The notes under the pieces were generated by a model, which was not told where the DNA came from, did not search any database, and saw only the letters and a program-made list of their open reading frames with translations. Made by a program: the position numbers and the translations under genes. Positions 24,171 through 39,100 of a DNA stretch of 64,000 nt are shown here, piece by piece; within the stretch, counting starts at the first letter, position 1, and each line of letters begins with the position of its first letter. Source of the DNA: JABMQF01 sp964563755 (GTDB lineage: Archaea > Nanobdellota > Nanobdellia > Woesearchaeales > UBA11576); the NCBI GenBank assembly GCA_964563755.1, contig CAZLYC010000008.1, forward strand, positions 9,567 through 73,566, in the 5' to 3' direction.

Positions 24171-27100
24171 ATGAAAAGAGGTTTGTTAGACTCAGCAATA
24201 TCTGCATTATTACTTATCTACATAACAGTATTATCTCCTATTTCTTACGCAGTCTCAACGACCCTAATCATGCCTTGGGAAGGGCAGAGTTTCGGCGGTA
24301 CGAATAACATCAATTTTGAGGTCAATGCGAGCGACGATACAGGACTTGTCAACTGCACTCTTTGGACCAATATTTCAAGCAACTGGCAGAGCGGCGATAC
24401 TCAATCAGCAAACGGCACTTTCTCACACTTGTCATGGGTAATATTTGGTGTGCAGAACGGTAGCTATCTGTGGAATGCACAGTGCTGCAACGCATCTTAC
24501 TGTGCTTTCGATGACGCTAATATTTCTTTCAGTGTTGCATATGAAGGTGGAATGGGTGGAGGTCCTTCAGGTAACGTCACGATAGATGTCGGTTTGATGA
24601 ATCCTGCTGCAGGTTTCAATACGAGTCCTATGGCTGAGAATACTTTCATCTTCAATGTCACATCAGACGCGATGGGTCCTTTCGAAGTCAATTGCTCTTT
24701 TTTCTGGAATGTCAGCGGTTCGTTTGTCGAGAATGGAACGTGGAACGGGCTTACTGCAAATATGTCTTATGTTTCAGTGTTTGATTTTAACAGGACAACG
24801 AATTCTCCAGGACAGTTCATCTGGAATGTCAAATGTGTTGATGCTATGAACTCATCAAACATAGCATGGGCTCCTGAGAACAGGACTTTTTCAGCTATCG
24901 GTGGAGGTGAACCTTCAGGTCCGGTTCTTGTGGATCTGGTCAATCCTCCTGATGGTGCGTCCCCGCCTCCGGGTTCGTTTTCATTCTCTTATAAGGTCAG
25001 CAGGCTAGATGGTCCGTCAAGTTTCAATGCGACATGCGCCCTTTTCATAAACAATACTTTCAGCGCTATTGACGCTGTGAATCCGATTAACATAAACTCT
25101 ACAAGTAATTACACAGGAATGATAAGCGCGAATTTAACTGAACTTGACTATGTATGGACAGTGGTCTGCTCTAACTATAGTATGACCCCTCCTTCTTTTT
25201 TGGTCTGGGCCACTGAGAACAGGACTCTTGAGGTCACGTCATCATCTCCGCAGCCAGAGTTAGGCGTGAACCTGGTGTATCCTTCAAATAACGCGACTCT
25301 GACTTCAGTCCCTTTCACTTTCAATTTCAGCGTTAACATGTCTGCTAACTGCACGCATTGGTGGAATGCTTCAGGTGTTTGGGCGCAGAATGTCAATATC
25401 ACCGGAACGCAGGGCATGAACAGTTTCGCAGTCAGCAACATGTCTGATGGGGTCTATTTGTGGAATGTTTACTGCAGAGCGTCTTCAAATGCGTCTAATA
25501 CTGATTGGGGCAATGCGAACTGGACTTTTGTTGTGGATGCGAGTGAAGAGCCGCCTGCAGGTTCTCCTCCTGTCATGACTTCAGTCATACTGAACGCCAC
25601 ATCACTGTTGAATCTCACTACTGATAATCTCACCTGCTACGCTAGCGCTTCTGATTCAGATGGTAATAATGTGACTTACAGCGGCGCGTGGTTAAGGAAC
25701 AGTAGTTTGTTTGTTCCTGAAATATGGAATGCTACTTTCGGTACTGATTATGCTGACCAGGCTAACAAGGTCGCTTATGATATGCAGGGCAATGTTTATG
25801 TTGCAGGATACATCAACAACGGAGCGGATGATGACTTTGTTCTGCTGAAGTACTCTTCTAACGGAAATCTGGTGTGGAACAGGAATTACAGCATAAGCGG
25901 AATTGAAAGGGCTTATGATGTTGCAGTAGACTACAACGGATATATCTACGCAGTAGGCAGTATCAATAGTAGTTTCTCTGTTGTAAAATTTGATTCTGGT
26001 GGAACAGAACTGTGGCGCAGGAGCTTGTCTTATCTTGTCTCTGGTTATGCTAATTCAGTGGCAATCGACAGCCAGGGTTACGTGTATGCTGTCGGTCCTG
26101 GTGGAAGCAGCACGCCTTTTGATTATTTCATCGTAAAATATGATTCAAGCGGGAACCAGGTCTGGAACATACCTTTTGATACTGGTATAAGCGGAATTCC
26201 ACGTGCTGTTGCGGTTGATTCACAAGATAATGTGCTGGTCACAGGTGTTTTGGGCAACAATGATGCCCGTCTCACGTTGAAGTTTTATTCAAATAGTTCT
26301 TTGATGTGGGGTTCGTTGGTTAATGCGAGCTCATCAGATACTGCGGTTGGAGTAGGGACTGACTCGAATGATGACGTTTATACCGCTGGCGCACTGAACG
26401 GAAATTATGTTCTGATGAAACATGATGGCGCGACAGGAAATCAGATTTGGAATTCAACATATGATAGCGGTTCAACAGATGAAGTTAGAGATATTTACAT
26501 AGATTATGAGGATACTATCTACGTTGCAGGATACGCATCGGTATCAGGCAGTTCAGCATTTTTGACTATCAAATATAACAGTTCAGGAAGCGTCATAGGA
26601 AACTTGACATATAACACAGGAAGCACTGAGGTGCAGAACGGTATAGCTTTAGACATGCAAGGCAATGTTTACATGACTGGTTACAGGACAACAGCAACTA
26701 ATGATTTCTTCACAGTAAAACTGAAGCAAGGGTTTGCTTTGCAGAGTCAGGTACCAAATCAATTGGTTCTTGTGGATAGCTTGAGCGGCAATCGTACTTC
26801 TGTCGGAGACAGTTTCACATGCCGTGTTAAGGCGATGGACGGCTCAGGTCAATCCAGTTATCTTTCAAGCGGAGCATTATTGGTCAGGCCTGATGATCAG
26901 GAATATCCTGATGTGAACCTGACACTTCCCGCAGACGGGCAGTATTTCTATGGTACAAAGAATGTCACGCTTAATGTTTCTGTTTCAGACAATATCGGAC
27001 TTTCAAGCTGCACAGCATACACGAATATTTCAGGAAGCTGGCTATCTAATGGCACAAGGACAGTGAATGGAACATATGATTCAGAATCCTGGAGCTTTTT

Positions 27101-30100
27101 CAACCTGAACAACGGGACGTATATCTGGAATGCGGAGTGCTGCGATACAAGCAGCAACTGCGCGTGGAACAGCAACAACTTCACATTTGTCGTCGCATAC
27201 AGTCCTCCTGATGTCACAGCTCCGGTAGTTACTCTCACATACCCGTTGGACGGCAAGGCATTCGCAAGGACGAATATAACTCTTAACATAAGCGTGACAG
27301 ATGATAGAAATCTGTCTAACTGCACAATATATACCAACATATCTGGAGGATGGCAGCCGAACGGTACAAAATCATTCACAGGAAATTCAGATTCTGATTC
27401 ATGGTACCTGGAGGGGTTGGCGAACGGCACATACAGCTGGAACGCTTACTGTTGTGATATGGCTTCCAACTGCGATTCCGCTGCATCAGATTCTTCTTTC
27501 AGGATTGCGTATTCACCGTCTACGCTGATAATAGATTCCTGCATGGTGCTGGATGAGCCAGGCATAAGATATGTTCTTGATACAACTGTGGCATCGACAG
27601 GCACTTGCTTCAACGTGACTGCGAATGGTGTTACTCTGGACTGTCTGGATTATAGCAACAAAGTGTTCTTCGGTAACATTTCAAGCACTGAGACGCACTA
27701 CGGTCTCTATTCTGAGATGAATGGGACAAAAATTTCCAATTGCATGTTCAGGAGAGGAACTCTTTCAGGCTCGACCCAGAGCAGAGTGGGTATCATGTTC
27801 CGCAATGGTTCAGGCGGAAACATAACATATACAGATACTAGCGATATGTATCATGGAATAGTCTTGAACGGAAGCTCATGGAACTATATATCTGATGTTG
27901 TCTCATCGTTAAATTACAAGCAGGGGATTTTCCTAGATTCATTCTCGGATAACAACAGGATACAGGCAAGCACGCTTCAGTCGAATTATCAGAAAGGAGT
28001 CTATATTTTCGAGAGTTCTGGGAACGATGTCTTGGACAGCGAGATAAACTTCAATTCTGTCGCTGGCATCCATGCTTTCATGAGGTCAGATGAGAATTTC
28101 TTCGCTTTCAACAACTTGACGTCTGATAATGTTGGTGTCCAGGTGGACTATGACTCCGCAGGCAACCAATTGTATGCTAACACGATCGCCCTGAATCTGT
28201 ATGGTGTGTCGATAGTATCAAGCTCGGATAATGCTGTATCAAACAACACGATAATTAACAGTTCATCCCGTGGAATATCCATGTCAGGTACTGATTTCAA
28301 TTCTTCAGGCAATAACATATCCTCTAATATTATAGTGAATAGTCCTGTAGGAATAAGGCTTGAGGCTTTTGCATCAAATGTGTCAGGCAATTTTATCTTG
28401 AATAATTACTTCAACAACACACTTAACGTCCAGTCTGGCGGCTCTTCGACCGCGAATTATTGGAACTCTACGAAGACTGCAGGTACAAACATAATCAGCG
28501 GTGGATTCTTGGGAGGCAACTTCTGGGCAACCATCAGCGGAACAGGATTCTCTGAGAACTGCATAGACTTTGATAAGGATGGGATATGCGATTCGGGTTA
28601 TCTTGTCCTCACAGGGGAGATAGATTATCTTCCTTTGACGAAAATAAGCGACCTTCCTATCGTGACAAATTTCAGCTATGAATATGGCACGACTAATTTC
28701 AGTGCGGTGCCGGATATAACTAATGTCTCTAATGCGACATTGGCATCTTCTGCTGGTTTGTTGATTTGGCAGGGCCTGATAAATGCCAGTGGTGCGGATT
28801 TCAATTCGAATGTTATGATTGGGGCGGGTTTCATATCGATCAATACATCTGGCCTTGACCAGTCTATGAATTCATCAGCGCTTATCAGCATGAATGTCTC
28901 TTCATGCCCTGTTGATGCGATAACTATGGCTTTTGGCGCGTACACATCACGCGATGAAATACTCTCTAATGGCGTGAATTGTTTATTTTCAGGAGAGTGC
29001 GTAATACAATCTTGTTCAGGGAATGTCCTTAACTTCACTGTACAGCATTTCACAGGCTATGCTTATGGCGCGAATTCTAATCTCACTATAGATAATGATG
29101 GGCCGAAAGATGAAGGCGTCGGTGTTAACTTCACGGCAAGGTACCTCAACAGTACAGACGGGGCATGGATAAGCACAGGAACATGCAACATGACTGTGAG
29201 TGATGGCTGGTCAGGTGATATGGATTGCTCTTCTGACCCTTGTTGGGTGACGCACAGCATCGCTTCATCAGGAGTGTATGAATATAATGTCACGTGTGAT
29301 GCGCCTTCATTCACCCAGCTTACAGCAGATGATAATGTGACGATTAATGAAGGCATCAATTTGATAATCATAGACTCTTGTCAGGGATTATCTTCAAGCG
29401 GCAGCATGTACCGGCTTAACAAGAGCTTGACGACTCTTGCAGACTGGGGCGGGGATTATAGCACTGATTGTTTCTGGGCAGCGTATAACGTGACCCTTGA
29501 TTGTGATGGTTACACTGTTTCAGGAGATGGTTCAGGTCGTGCATTGGATGTTTCTGGCAGCGACTTGGTAAGCGTACAGAACTGCATATTCCAGGATGTT
29601 AGCATGGCAATCCACGTAGCAGGAGTTAATTACTTAGATATCTACAACAATACTTTTAGGGATTACAATTCAGATTATGCTGTTGAGTTGGATAATGTAA
29701 ACAACAGCTACTTTAACTATAATACTATAGACCTTGTCGGGTTGTCTGCTAAGAACGGCATGGTCCTGCATTCATCGTATGTCAATTCCATAGACCATAA
29801 TCGTTTCATGAATATGAATGAGAGCGGTCAGGCGGCGCTCTGGCTCGGTTGGACAGGTCCTGACCAGCCAGCAAACGGCAACCAGATATTCAGCAACAAT
29901 TTCACTAATGTATCACGCGGAATCATGCTTGAGATAGGCCAGTACAACAACTTTACTGATAATTATTTCACTCCTCCGAATGGTGGAATAGGAATGTTTG
30001 TATCAGGAATAAGTTCATATAACAGCATAAGTAGAAACACTTTTGTAGGATACAATCCAGCAGAGGATAATAACGGCAGCAATATCTGGAATTCTTCAGC

Positions 30101-33100
30101 AGGCGGAAACCATTGGTATGAGTTTGATGAGCCTGGCGAAGGATGCGATGATGTCAATTCAGATGGTTTCTGTGACAGCGCTTACACGATATATGGTGCT
30201 GGAGGAGCAAGCGATTTTATGCCGATAGCTCTAGACATTTCTGTACCTGTTAATGTCACCTTGTTATCTCCTTCTGATGGTGCGACTGTGACTGACCTGC
30301 CTTTCAATCTTAATTATAATGTGAATGTTCAGTCCAACTGCACGCAGTATTGGAATGTTTCAGGAAGCTGGGCAGTCAACGCAGGAGCTAACAACTCCCA
30401 GGGTAACCTCAATGTGAATGTTCCAAATATTGCGGATGGAATGTATAAATGGAACGTCTACTGCGTAGATTCATCTAACTCATCGAATTATGATTGGGGC
30501 AATGCGAACTGGACATTTAACATGTCATATGTTCCTCCGGAAACATTTGATTTCTACGGATTCGCTCATTATGTCAATGGCACTAACATGAGCGATGTCA
30601 ATGTGACTGTAGAAGTCTATAACTTCACCGAAACAGGGCCTGAACTGATAGATTCTGCAATAGGCGTGACATCCTCATCAGGTTTCTTTAACTTAAGTGT
30701 GCTTGAAGCAGAAGGCAGTGATGAATATCTATACAAGCCCACTCTAGTCAAGTACCATCTTAACAATAGGGATGCTCAGTACGTCAATAAGCCTTTGCCT
30801 GAGTTAGACCAACAGACTCTCCAGAGTCTCGGCGCTATAGATTTCTATCTCGGTCCTGCAGCGACACTCAATCTTACTGCTTTCAACGAGACAGGAGGCG
30901 TAGAGCCTTTCGAATATATGGTGAAGGATTCTTCACTGAACTACGCTGTTGCGCAGAGGTTCGGCGATTATGTACAGAATGCGATAGTGCATGTGCCTGC
31001 AGACAGGAATTACTCGCTCATATTGTATTTCAACGAGACTATGCCTGCGCAGCATGCAGTCACGAACATATCTTCATATTCTGAACCTAAGCATGTCGAT
31101 GTGTCTTTTGATGTGGATGACCAGTTTGTATGGGTTTCAGGCATGGTCTCTCTTAAGGGAGGAGCTCCTGGCCTTACAAAGCTTGAACTTGTCGGGTTCA
31201 TAATCGAGCCAGGAAACACAATATCCACATACACGCAGCTACCGCGTGACATGTCCTCTTGGAGGCCTGGAGGGTTCAGCGATTACATCAACTCAACGAC
31301 AGGTTTCTACAATATAACATTAGTCCATCCTGGAAAAAATCTTGCGATCATGCTGATGTTCGTCGGTTACAACGCATCTAATAATAAGTATTATCTGGGA
31401 TATCAGAATATAACTATCGGGCCTGGAAGCGGCCAGTCTGTCTCAGGATTCGGTTTGGATTTGTACAATGCGACAGGCAGTTCTGGTGCGATATTTGAGT
31501 TTGACGGTGGCGCGTATAATGTCACGTCACAGGCGGTAAATTTCACGTTCATCAATGCTTCTTCTGCGCCAGTTGAGGCAGGATTTGTCCTTGCGACGTT
31601 CGATTACTCCTCGCTTATAGGCATGGACCTTACATGGTCTGCACAGATTGACGAGATGACTCCGGGTTTCATAAGTATACCTGTTATAGAAGGGCACAAT
31701 CTGAAGAAGCTGCAGGTGTTCTCAAGTGATTATGCGCCTAGGAAGCTCTCTGCAGATGCGTCATCTTTGGTTTCTGCAATCGTGGTTAACCTCACCGAGT
31801 TCGACCCGAGGCCAGTAGAGGGCGCTGAGTTCGATGATTCTGATGTGTTCATAGATATAATAAAGAATAGTCCTGCGTGCAACAAGCCGGATTATGATTC
31901 TAATTGCTCGCTCCTTGAAGGACGGGCTAACCTTACTCAGTTCGACATGATGTCTGTAGTCATAGGAGGAGGGGACATAAGCTTTGTAATAGGAAGGAAG
32001 AGCAATAATATAACAGTCATATACTCAGGCACTGATCTTCTTGCATCAGGCCCGCCTGACGTCATGTTTGACGGAAGCGCTGACGCATCTTCTTTAGGCA
32101 ACTCGCTTGAGGAGGCATGGAGATTCGGCAGCCAAGGCCCTGATATATATGAGCAGGTGATAATAGGAATCCCGTTCAATGGTTCTTTTGTCCCATCATC
32201 GATGAACATAAGCATGCCTTACTTGTATGATGAGGATTGGAATCTGATATGGAACATGAGCGCGAACGACAACCTCACTCAGCTTAGGATGCAGTATCCG
32301 GATTATGAGGCGTTCAACGATTCATGGTTCACAGGAATGGATTGCGACGAGTCTGACGAGGATGCTGACTGCTATGTCGATGACGCTGAAGACATGGTCT
32401 GGATGCATGTGCCTCACTTCTCAGGTTTCAACTCAAATATAAACGGACAGATACAGGATTCGACAGCGCCAGTGGTCAATCTTATTGCGCCGACAAATGG
32501 TCAGGAATTGCCTGTCAGCAGCTTTGATATAAATGTCTCCGCTTCAGATGATGGTAATCTTGCTAACTGCACTCTTTGGCACAATGTTTCTGGTTCCTGG
32601 CAGCCTAACTCTACAAAGATATTTACAGGAATGTCTGACAGTGAATTGTGGCATGTTTCAGGCATAGGGAACGGGACTTACAAGTGGAACGCGAACTGCT
32701 GCGACACTGCAGGCAACTGCGCTTGGAACGCGACAAACTTCACGTTCTCAGTGGCTTATGTTCCCCCATCCTACTTCCCATTCAGAGGATACGTCAAGAA
32801 TGAGGTGGGCCAGAACTTGAGTGGTGTGAACGTGTCGATGTATCTGTACAATCTTACTCCTAACGAGCCTCCTTCAGAACAGATGTTGAATTCAACCACG
32901 ACAGATGGGAATGGTCACTTCGAACTCATAGTGCATCGCGTAAGCGATGATGCTCTTTACAGGCTTAAGATGGTCTATCCTGCGGCATCGATTGCGACTA
33001 AGGTCGGGCCATTGCTTCCGCCCTTGCCATCAGAAATGTTCGAGCAGGAGTCTCTCATAAGTCTCTACAACAGCACATTTGTCATGGAGCCTGCGCTGAC

Positions 33101-36100
33101 GCTGAACATCACAGCTCTTAATGCTACAGGAAATACTCTGCACAAGTTCGGCTTCGAAGTCTTTGACGCAGAGACAGGATATCCAGTAGAAAGCAATGTA
33201 TATGGCACAGCCAAGGAATATCAGGTGGTCGTGCCGACAAGCAGGCAATACGTTGCGATGGTCAACAGGAATCCTAGATTATTCTTACCTGTAATGGGCT
33301 GTTCAGGTCCAACACCTCCATGCTCAGCATTCAACAGTGATGCGACTAAATGCACTCAGGCAGGATGCACTTACGGACCCCCCGGCACTTGTGCAGGCAC
33401 AGCCAATCCATGTTCATCATACACAGATATACCTTCTTGCGGTCAGAGAAGTTTCTATTGCTCATGGGGAAATGCATGTAGCGGAAATTTCTTCAATGAT
33501 ACTTCATGTCCTATGCCTCCGAAAGCGAATGCATCTTTAGGCCCTCTTACTACAGGCACTATAAAACAAGTCGAGTTTAGATTGTCAACAGAGGATAGGA
33601 CTCTCACCGGTTGCATCAAGGTCGAGGGCAATACTACGCCGATAACTAATGTGAGCCTTGTCACGAGAATAGTTCCATATCTGGGTTTTGTCCCGTCAAG
33701 CAATGCTGACACAGGTAAGAATAATATGTCGAACAGCAGCGTGCTGAACTTCGGCGATGCCAGATGCCCTGGAACAGGAAGGTTCGCATGGTATAATCTA
33801 ACCTTGATGAATACGAATTATATGCTTATGTTCTATGGCAGGAACGCCGCAGGGACAGAGTCTTTTGCTAATTTCCTAAACATAAACCTTGAGAGTGCAG
33901 GGACATACCAGCAGAACTTCACACTAAGGCCTCTCCAAGGAATATTCACGCAAGGGATATCACCTGACGAGCCTGCTGCGAATAGGGTCAAGATAAATCT
34001 GTTCAATTCAACAGGTCATCAGTACAATAATTTCTATGGCCACATCGACCTGGTCACAAGGACTGACAGGAATGGTAAGGTAATTTATGTCGTATCGACG
34101 AGCAACGCGTCATTCAGCGTTCCTTTGACTAATGATACTTTGTGGGCAAAGCTGAACATACTGGGCATGGGTCCGCCGATAGAGAAGAATATTCCTCTAA
34201 CACCCGCCACAACAGAGTTGAATATAACTATAGATGATGGCGATGATTTTGGATTCAGGACAATGACTTCGAACAGCGCTTATCAGGCTGCAGACCTGAG
34301 CGCAAAGAACATCACGATTAGGATAATCGACGGCCAGGAGATGTGCGATGTCATCAACCCGCCGGAACAGTGTATACTAAAGGCGATGCCTGATGAGCAG
34401 TTTAATCCATTCAGCATACTGGTCTCAGGGAAGATAAATCTCGAGATGACATTGCATGACTCGAATGTCACGCTGACGTATAGAGACTATGATATGTTCG
34501 CGGCAAGGCCGCCGTCAAACTCGGTCTTCGATGAGGCGCCAAGCACATCAGGACCTAACTCTACATGGCAGTTCGGAAGCTTCGCTCCTGCAGGTTCTTA
34601 TGATGATGTGATAATAACCTTGCCTTATGATGAGTCATCGATAAATGAAGCGTATCCTATCAATATGAGCATACCTTATCTCTATGACGAGAGCATGAAT
34701 ACTGTCTGGAATAAGTCAGCAGGTGATACTGTCTCAACTTTAGGCTATGATTACAAGGAGAAACAAGAAGGAGACTATAATACTACGTACAGCGCATACT
34801 TGGGCCAGAACGGAGTCACCTGCAACGAGACTGATAATAACATGAGCAGCACTTTGTGCTTCGTCAACAAGAGCAGCAACATGGTACACATGAGAGTTCC
34901 GCATTTCTCATTCATCGCGCCAGAGCTAACAGGATATCCTTCAGGGGATTTCTTCCCTCCGAACATAACTTTTGTTCAGCAGGTACCTAACGATATAAGC
35001 ACAGTGAACCTGTTCGGAAGGTCTCTAAACATATCATACAACATAACTGATAATGTTGCTGTCAACAGTTCTTCAGTCGATTTGTATTACTGGACAAATA
35101 AGAGCTCTGGTTGTTATGTCATAACAAACGGCACTCCTTCAGGATGCAGCTACGCGACCGCTAACCTTAAGTCTAACCTGTCTAGTGAATGGCTGTTCCG
35201 TCTTTTTGACAATAATGTCTATCCAGGAACGTATAACTTCGACGAGAGGTCTATGGAGACCACGAGCAAGAGCTTCTTCACTATAACTAATGGAAACCAG
35301 CAGATGGCATTGCTGCTGTTCAACGTGTCTAACACATCGAGATATAATATGTTCGAAGTGTACGCTAATTCGACTTCTGGAGCGGCAACTCTTGGAGTGT
35401 TTTATTGCAATACTTCATACAACAGGGCTCAGCAGCTGACAAGCTCTAACTGCAACCAGTTCGGAACAATATCCAGCACTCAGCAATACAATCACACGCA
35501 CGGTCCTAATTCATATCACCATGTACTTAGCATGGCGATAAACACGACAACAGGTATGCTCGGAAGCGTAAAAGTAACTTCACTGGGTTTCTTCGCAGTC
35601 AGGATGATTAGCGGTACTGGTAGCTGGAACATAGCGTACATAACGAATAAAACAAGAGTTAACGGTACGATGACAAGGACTTACCCGACTGCATTCGCTG
35701 ATTTCAGCGGAAGCATGGACGCGCACCTGCATCAGTTCACAGGCACAGAGCAATTGCAGTATTTTGTCTGCGCGAATGACACTTCAGGCAACCAGGCATA
35801 CTCTTCGACAAGAAACGACTTACTAAACCTTTCAGGATTGCCTCCGACTTCAGCAGGAGTATATAGCCCAGGAAATGGGACATTTAGAGGTGATGTTGCC
35901 ATAAATTACACCGCTGCAGAGTCTCCTAACAATTATGCCCTGCAATATTATAATATCACGCTGATTCATCAGAACGGAACATTCGCTCAGGTAATAAATG
36001 GAAACAACAGTCTCAACCTGAGTTATCTGTGGAACAGCAATTCAGCTGCAGACGGCAATTACTCTATAAGGGTACAGGCTTGCGACATAAACAACCTCTG

Positions 36101-39100
36101 CTCATATGGTTTCTCCGAGACATTCCTGATTGACAACACTGCTCCGACAGTCACTCAGAACTCTCCTGCAGACGCTGCGATGCAGAATAAGGCGTTTATA
36201 ATCAACACTACTTTCAACTGTTCAGCAACTGATGCTGTTGAGCTCGGAAATATTACTTTGTATATAACAAACAGCACTAACAGTTCTTTTGCGTCAAATA
36301 GCACTTACATGCTCACAGGAACAGGCATGAGTGTCGCATGGAGCCTTGACCTTCCGCTCGGCAATTATACTTGGAACTGCCTCGCGTATGATTATTCAGG
36401 AAACCTTGACTGGGGAGACAACAGGTCATTGAGCGTCATTTACATGGCTTCGCCGAACATGACTGTCTCGAAATCAGTTAATGCTTCGACTGTCAAGATA
36501 GGAGGTTCTCTAGGTTACACCATCAGTTACAACAATACAGGTGGAGACGCGACAAACGCGACAATAATAGAATACTATTCTTCAAACGTAACGTATGTAT
36601 CCGCATCACCTGCTCCGACATCTGGCAATAATACCTGGCTTTTCCCGACAGTAGGTGCTGGCCAGTCAGGCACAGTGAATGTCACTGTTCGTGTCAACTA
36701 TCCTCTCGGTAACGGAACACCAATCTTGAATAATGTATCTCTTGATTATAAGAATGCTTCAAACGGGTCAATGCCGACAGTATATGCAGTATCAACATCG
36801 ACCGCGATTGGAGACATATACGAGCTTGACGACAATTACACTCTTGCAAGCTCGATAAATGTTTATGGTGTTCATCAGAATCACACATTCGAGCCTGCAG
36901 GGGACATTGACTGGTTCAAGTTCAGTGCTGTTGCGGGAGCGAAGTATGTATTGCGTACATATTCCCTGCCAGGCGGTTCAGGCATTGTGGGTTATAGCGA
37001 CACTGCAATCACACTCTATGGTCAGAATGGAGTCACTCAGTTAGATTATAACGATGATATAGTTCCATATTCAATAATAAGTTCAGAGATAACATGGATT
37101 GCCACGTCCACAGGAACTTATTATTTCAAGGTCGAAGAACTTGCGGGCGCGACAGGGTTTTATGAGGTTGCAGTCACCGAACTTCCTGCAATCAACGTAT
37201 CTTTGGTCTATCCTACATCTGATATTTCTGTGCAGAAGAACAGCATGTTCAACTTCACTGTGAATGTTTCTTGCGGAGGCGTAGCTTGCGATAATATTTC
37301 AGTCTATCTCGATCCTGAGAAACAGCAGGAGCCAAAGAAGGCACTTGTGGCTGATGACTTACGTAACAATCTTGATTCTTTGGAAGATGGAGAGTATTAT
37401 GATGTCATCATAAACTTAAAAGACGCTCCAGAGAGTGTTGCTCAGCAGGGCAAGGTCCAATCAGGAGGAGTAGGAATTTCTGCTTCAGCCAAACCGATTG
37501 TTGCGGATAATATGGAAAGCAGGAGGCAGGCAGTGAAGGAGAAGCAAGACAATTTGCTTGGCGGCCTCGGTTTCTCGACAGGAATGTCGACAATGGGAAC
37601 TAAGAATTCAAATTTCGAGCTTGGAAGGAAATACTCTGTGATTTCAGCATTATCTGGAAAGATAACAAAAGAAGGTCTTGAGCTGCTTAAGAACAATCCT
37701 GATATTGAAAGCGTCCAGTTGAGCAAAAAGTATAGCATAGCGCTTGACAGTTCAACTAAAGTTATACGCGCGAATGATACTTGGGCAAGGCAGTACAATG
37801 GATTCAATATGACTGGTGCAGGTCAGACTGTCTGCATAATAGACAGTGGTATCAATTATAGTCATTCTGATTTCGGTGGATACAGCACGTTCCCCAACAG
37901 CAAGGTTGTCGGCGGTTGGAATTTCTTCTACGACACAGCAGTACCTTCTGATGAGGGTGGAGTATGTAACGGTCACGGCTCACATGTCGCAGGCATAGTC
38001 GCTTCAGAGGACAGCACTTACAAGGGAGTTGCGCCTGATGCCAAGATAGTTATGATAAAATCTCTGGGAATATACGGCGGTGACTGCGTGGGAAGTGATA
38101 TGGATATCATCGCAGGCATAGACTGGTGCATCAATCACGCGCAGGAGTTGAACATAAGTATCATAAGCATGAGTATTGGAGACGGTACGCAGCATAATGC
38201 TGCATGTGACACTGAGTCAATGGCTCTGGCGGTCAATTACGCAAATTCATTAGGGATGACTGTCACAGTTGCTGCTGGAAATGAGGCTTACACTGCAGGA
38301 GTTTCAAGCCCTGCATGCGCGAGTGGCGTATTGGCTGTAGGAAATTCTGATGATTCGGATGTCCCTCACTCAAGCTCGAACAACGGAAACACTCTTAGTC
38401 TTTGGGCGCCAGGTACAGACATAACTGCGACATTGCGCACTGGAGGGCATATAAGTAAGTCAGGCACATCGATGGCAACACCTCATGTCGCGGGTGCTGC
38501 TGCAATCCTGAACCAATATTATACTATGCACGATAATCTTGTCCTGCACAGCGCTCATATCAAGGAAGCATTGATATCTACAGGTCCTACAATAACGCAT
38601 GACAGCGTGACGCGTCACAGGCTTGATGTATTGGATGCTTTAGACTATCCGCTGTATAAGGGAACAGTGTCGAACACTACCGGAGCTGTGCCGTTCTACA
38701 CGATAAACAACAATCCATATGTTGTTTCAATATCAGCCAACGGCTCGATGCAGTTTGTCTGGATGGTCAACGCGACAGGCAACTATTCGACCTACAGGTT
38801 CTTCGCATTTGTCAATGAGTCAGGAACTGCGTATGGCTCAGAGGTAAGATCCGCAAACATCAATGTCACGATATCAGACAGTTCATATCCTGTGCTGACT
38901 CTACTGAGCCCAACAGTCACGCTTACTAACAATTCTCTTGTTAACTTCACTTTTGTCGTTGGAGATATGGTAGATACCACTCTGAACTGCTCACTGTATA
39001 TTGACAGCGTGCTTAACCAGACCAATGCCTCTGTTGAAAGAGGTGTTGACACGACCATGATGAAGACCATGGCAAACGGTGCTCATCCATACAACATAAC

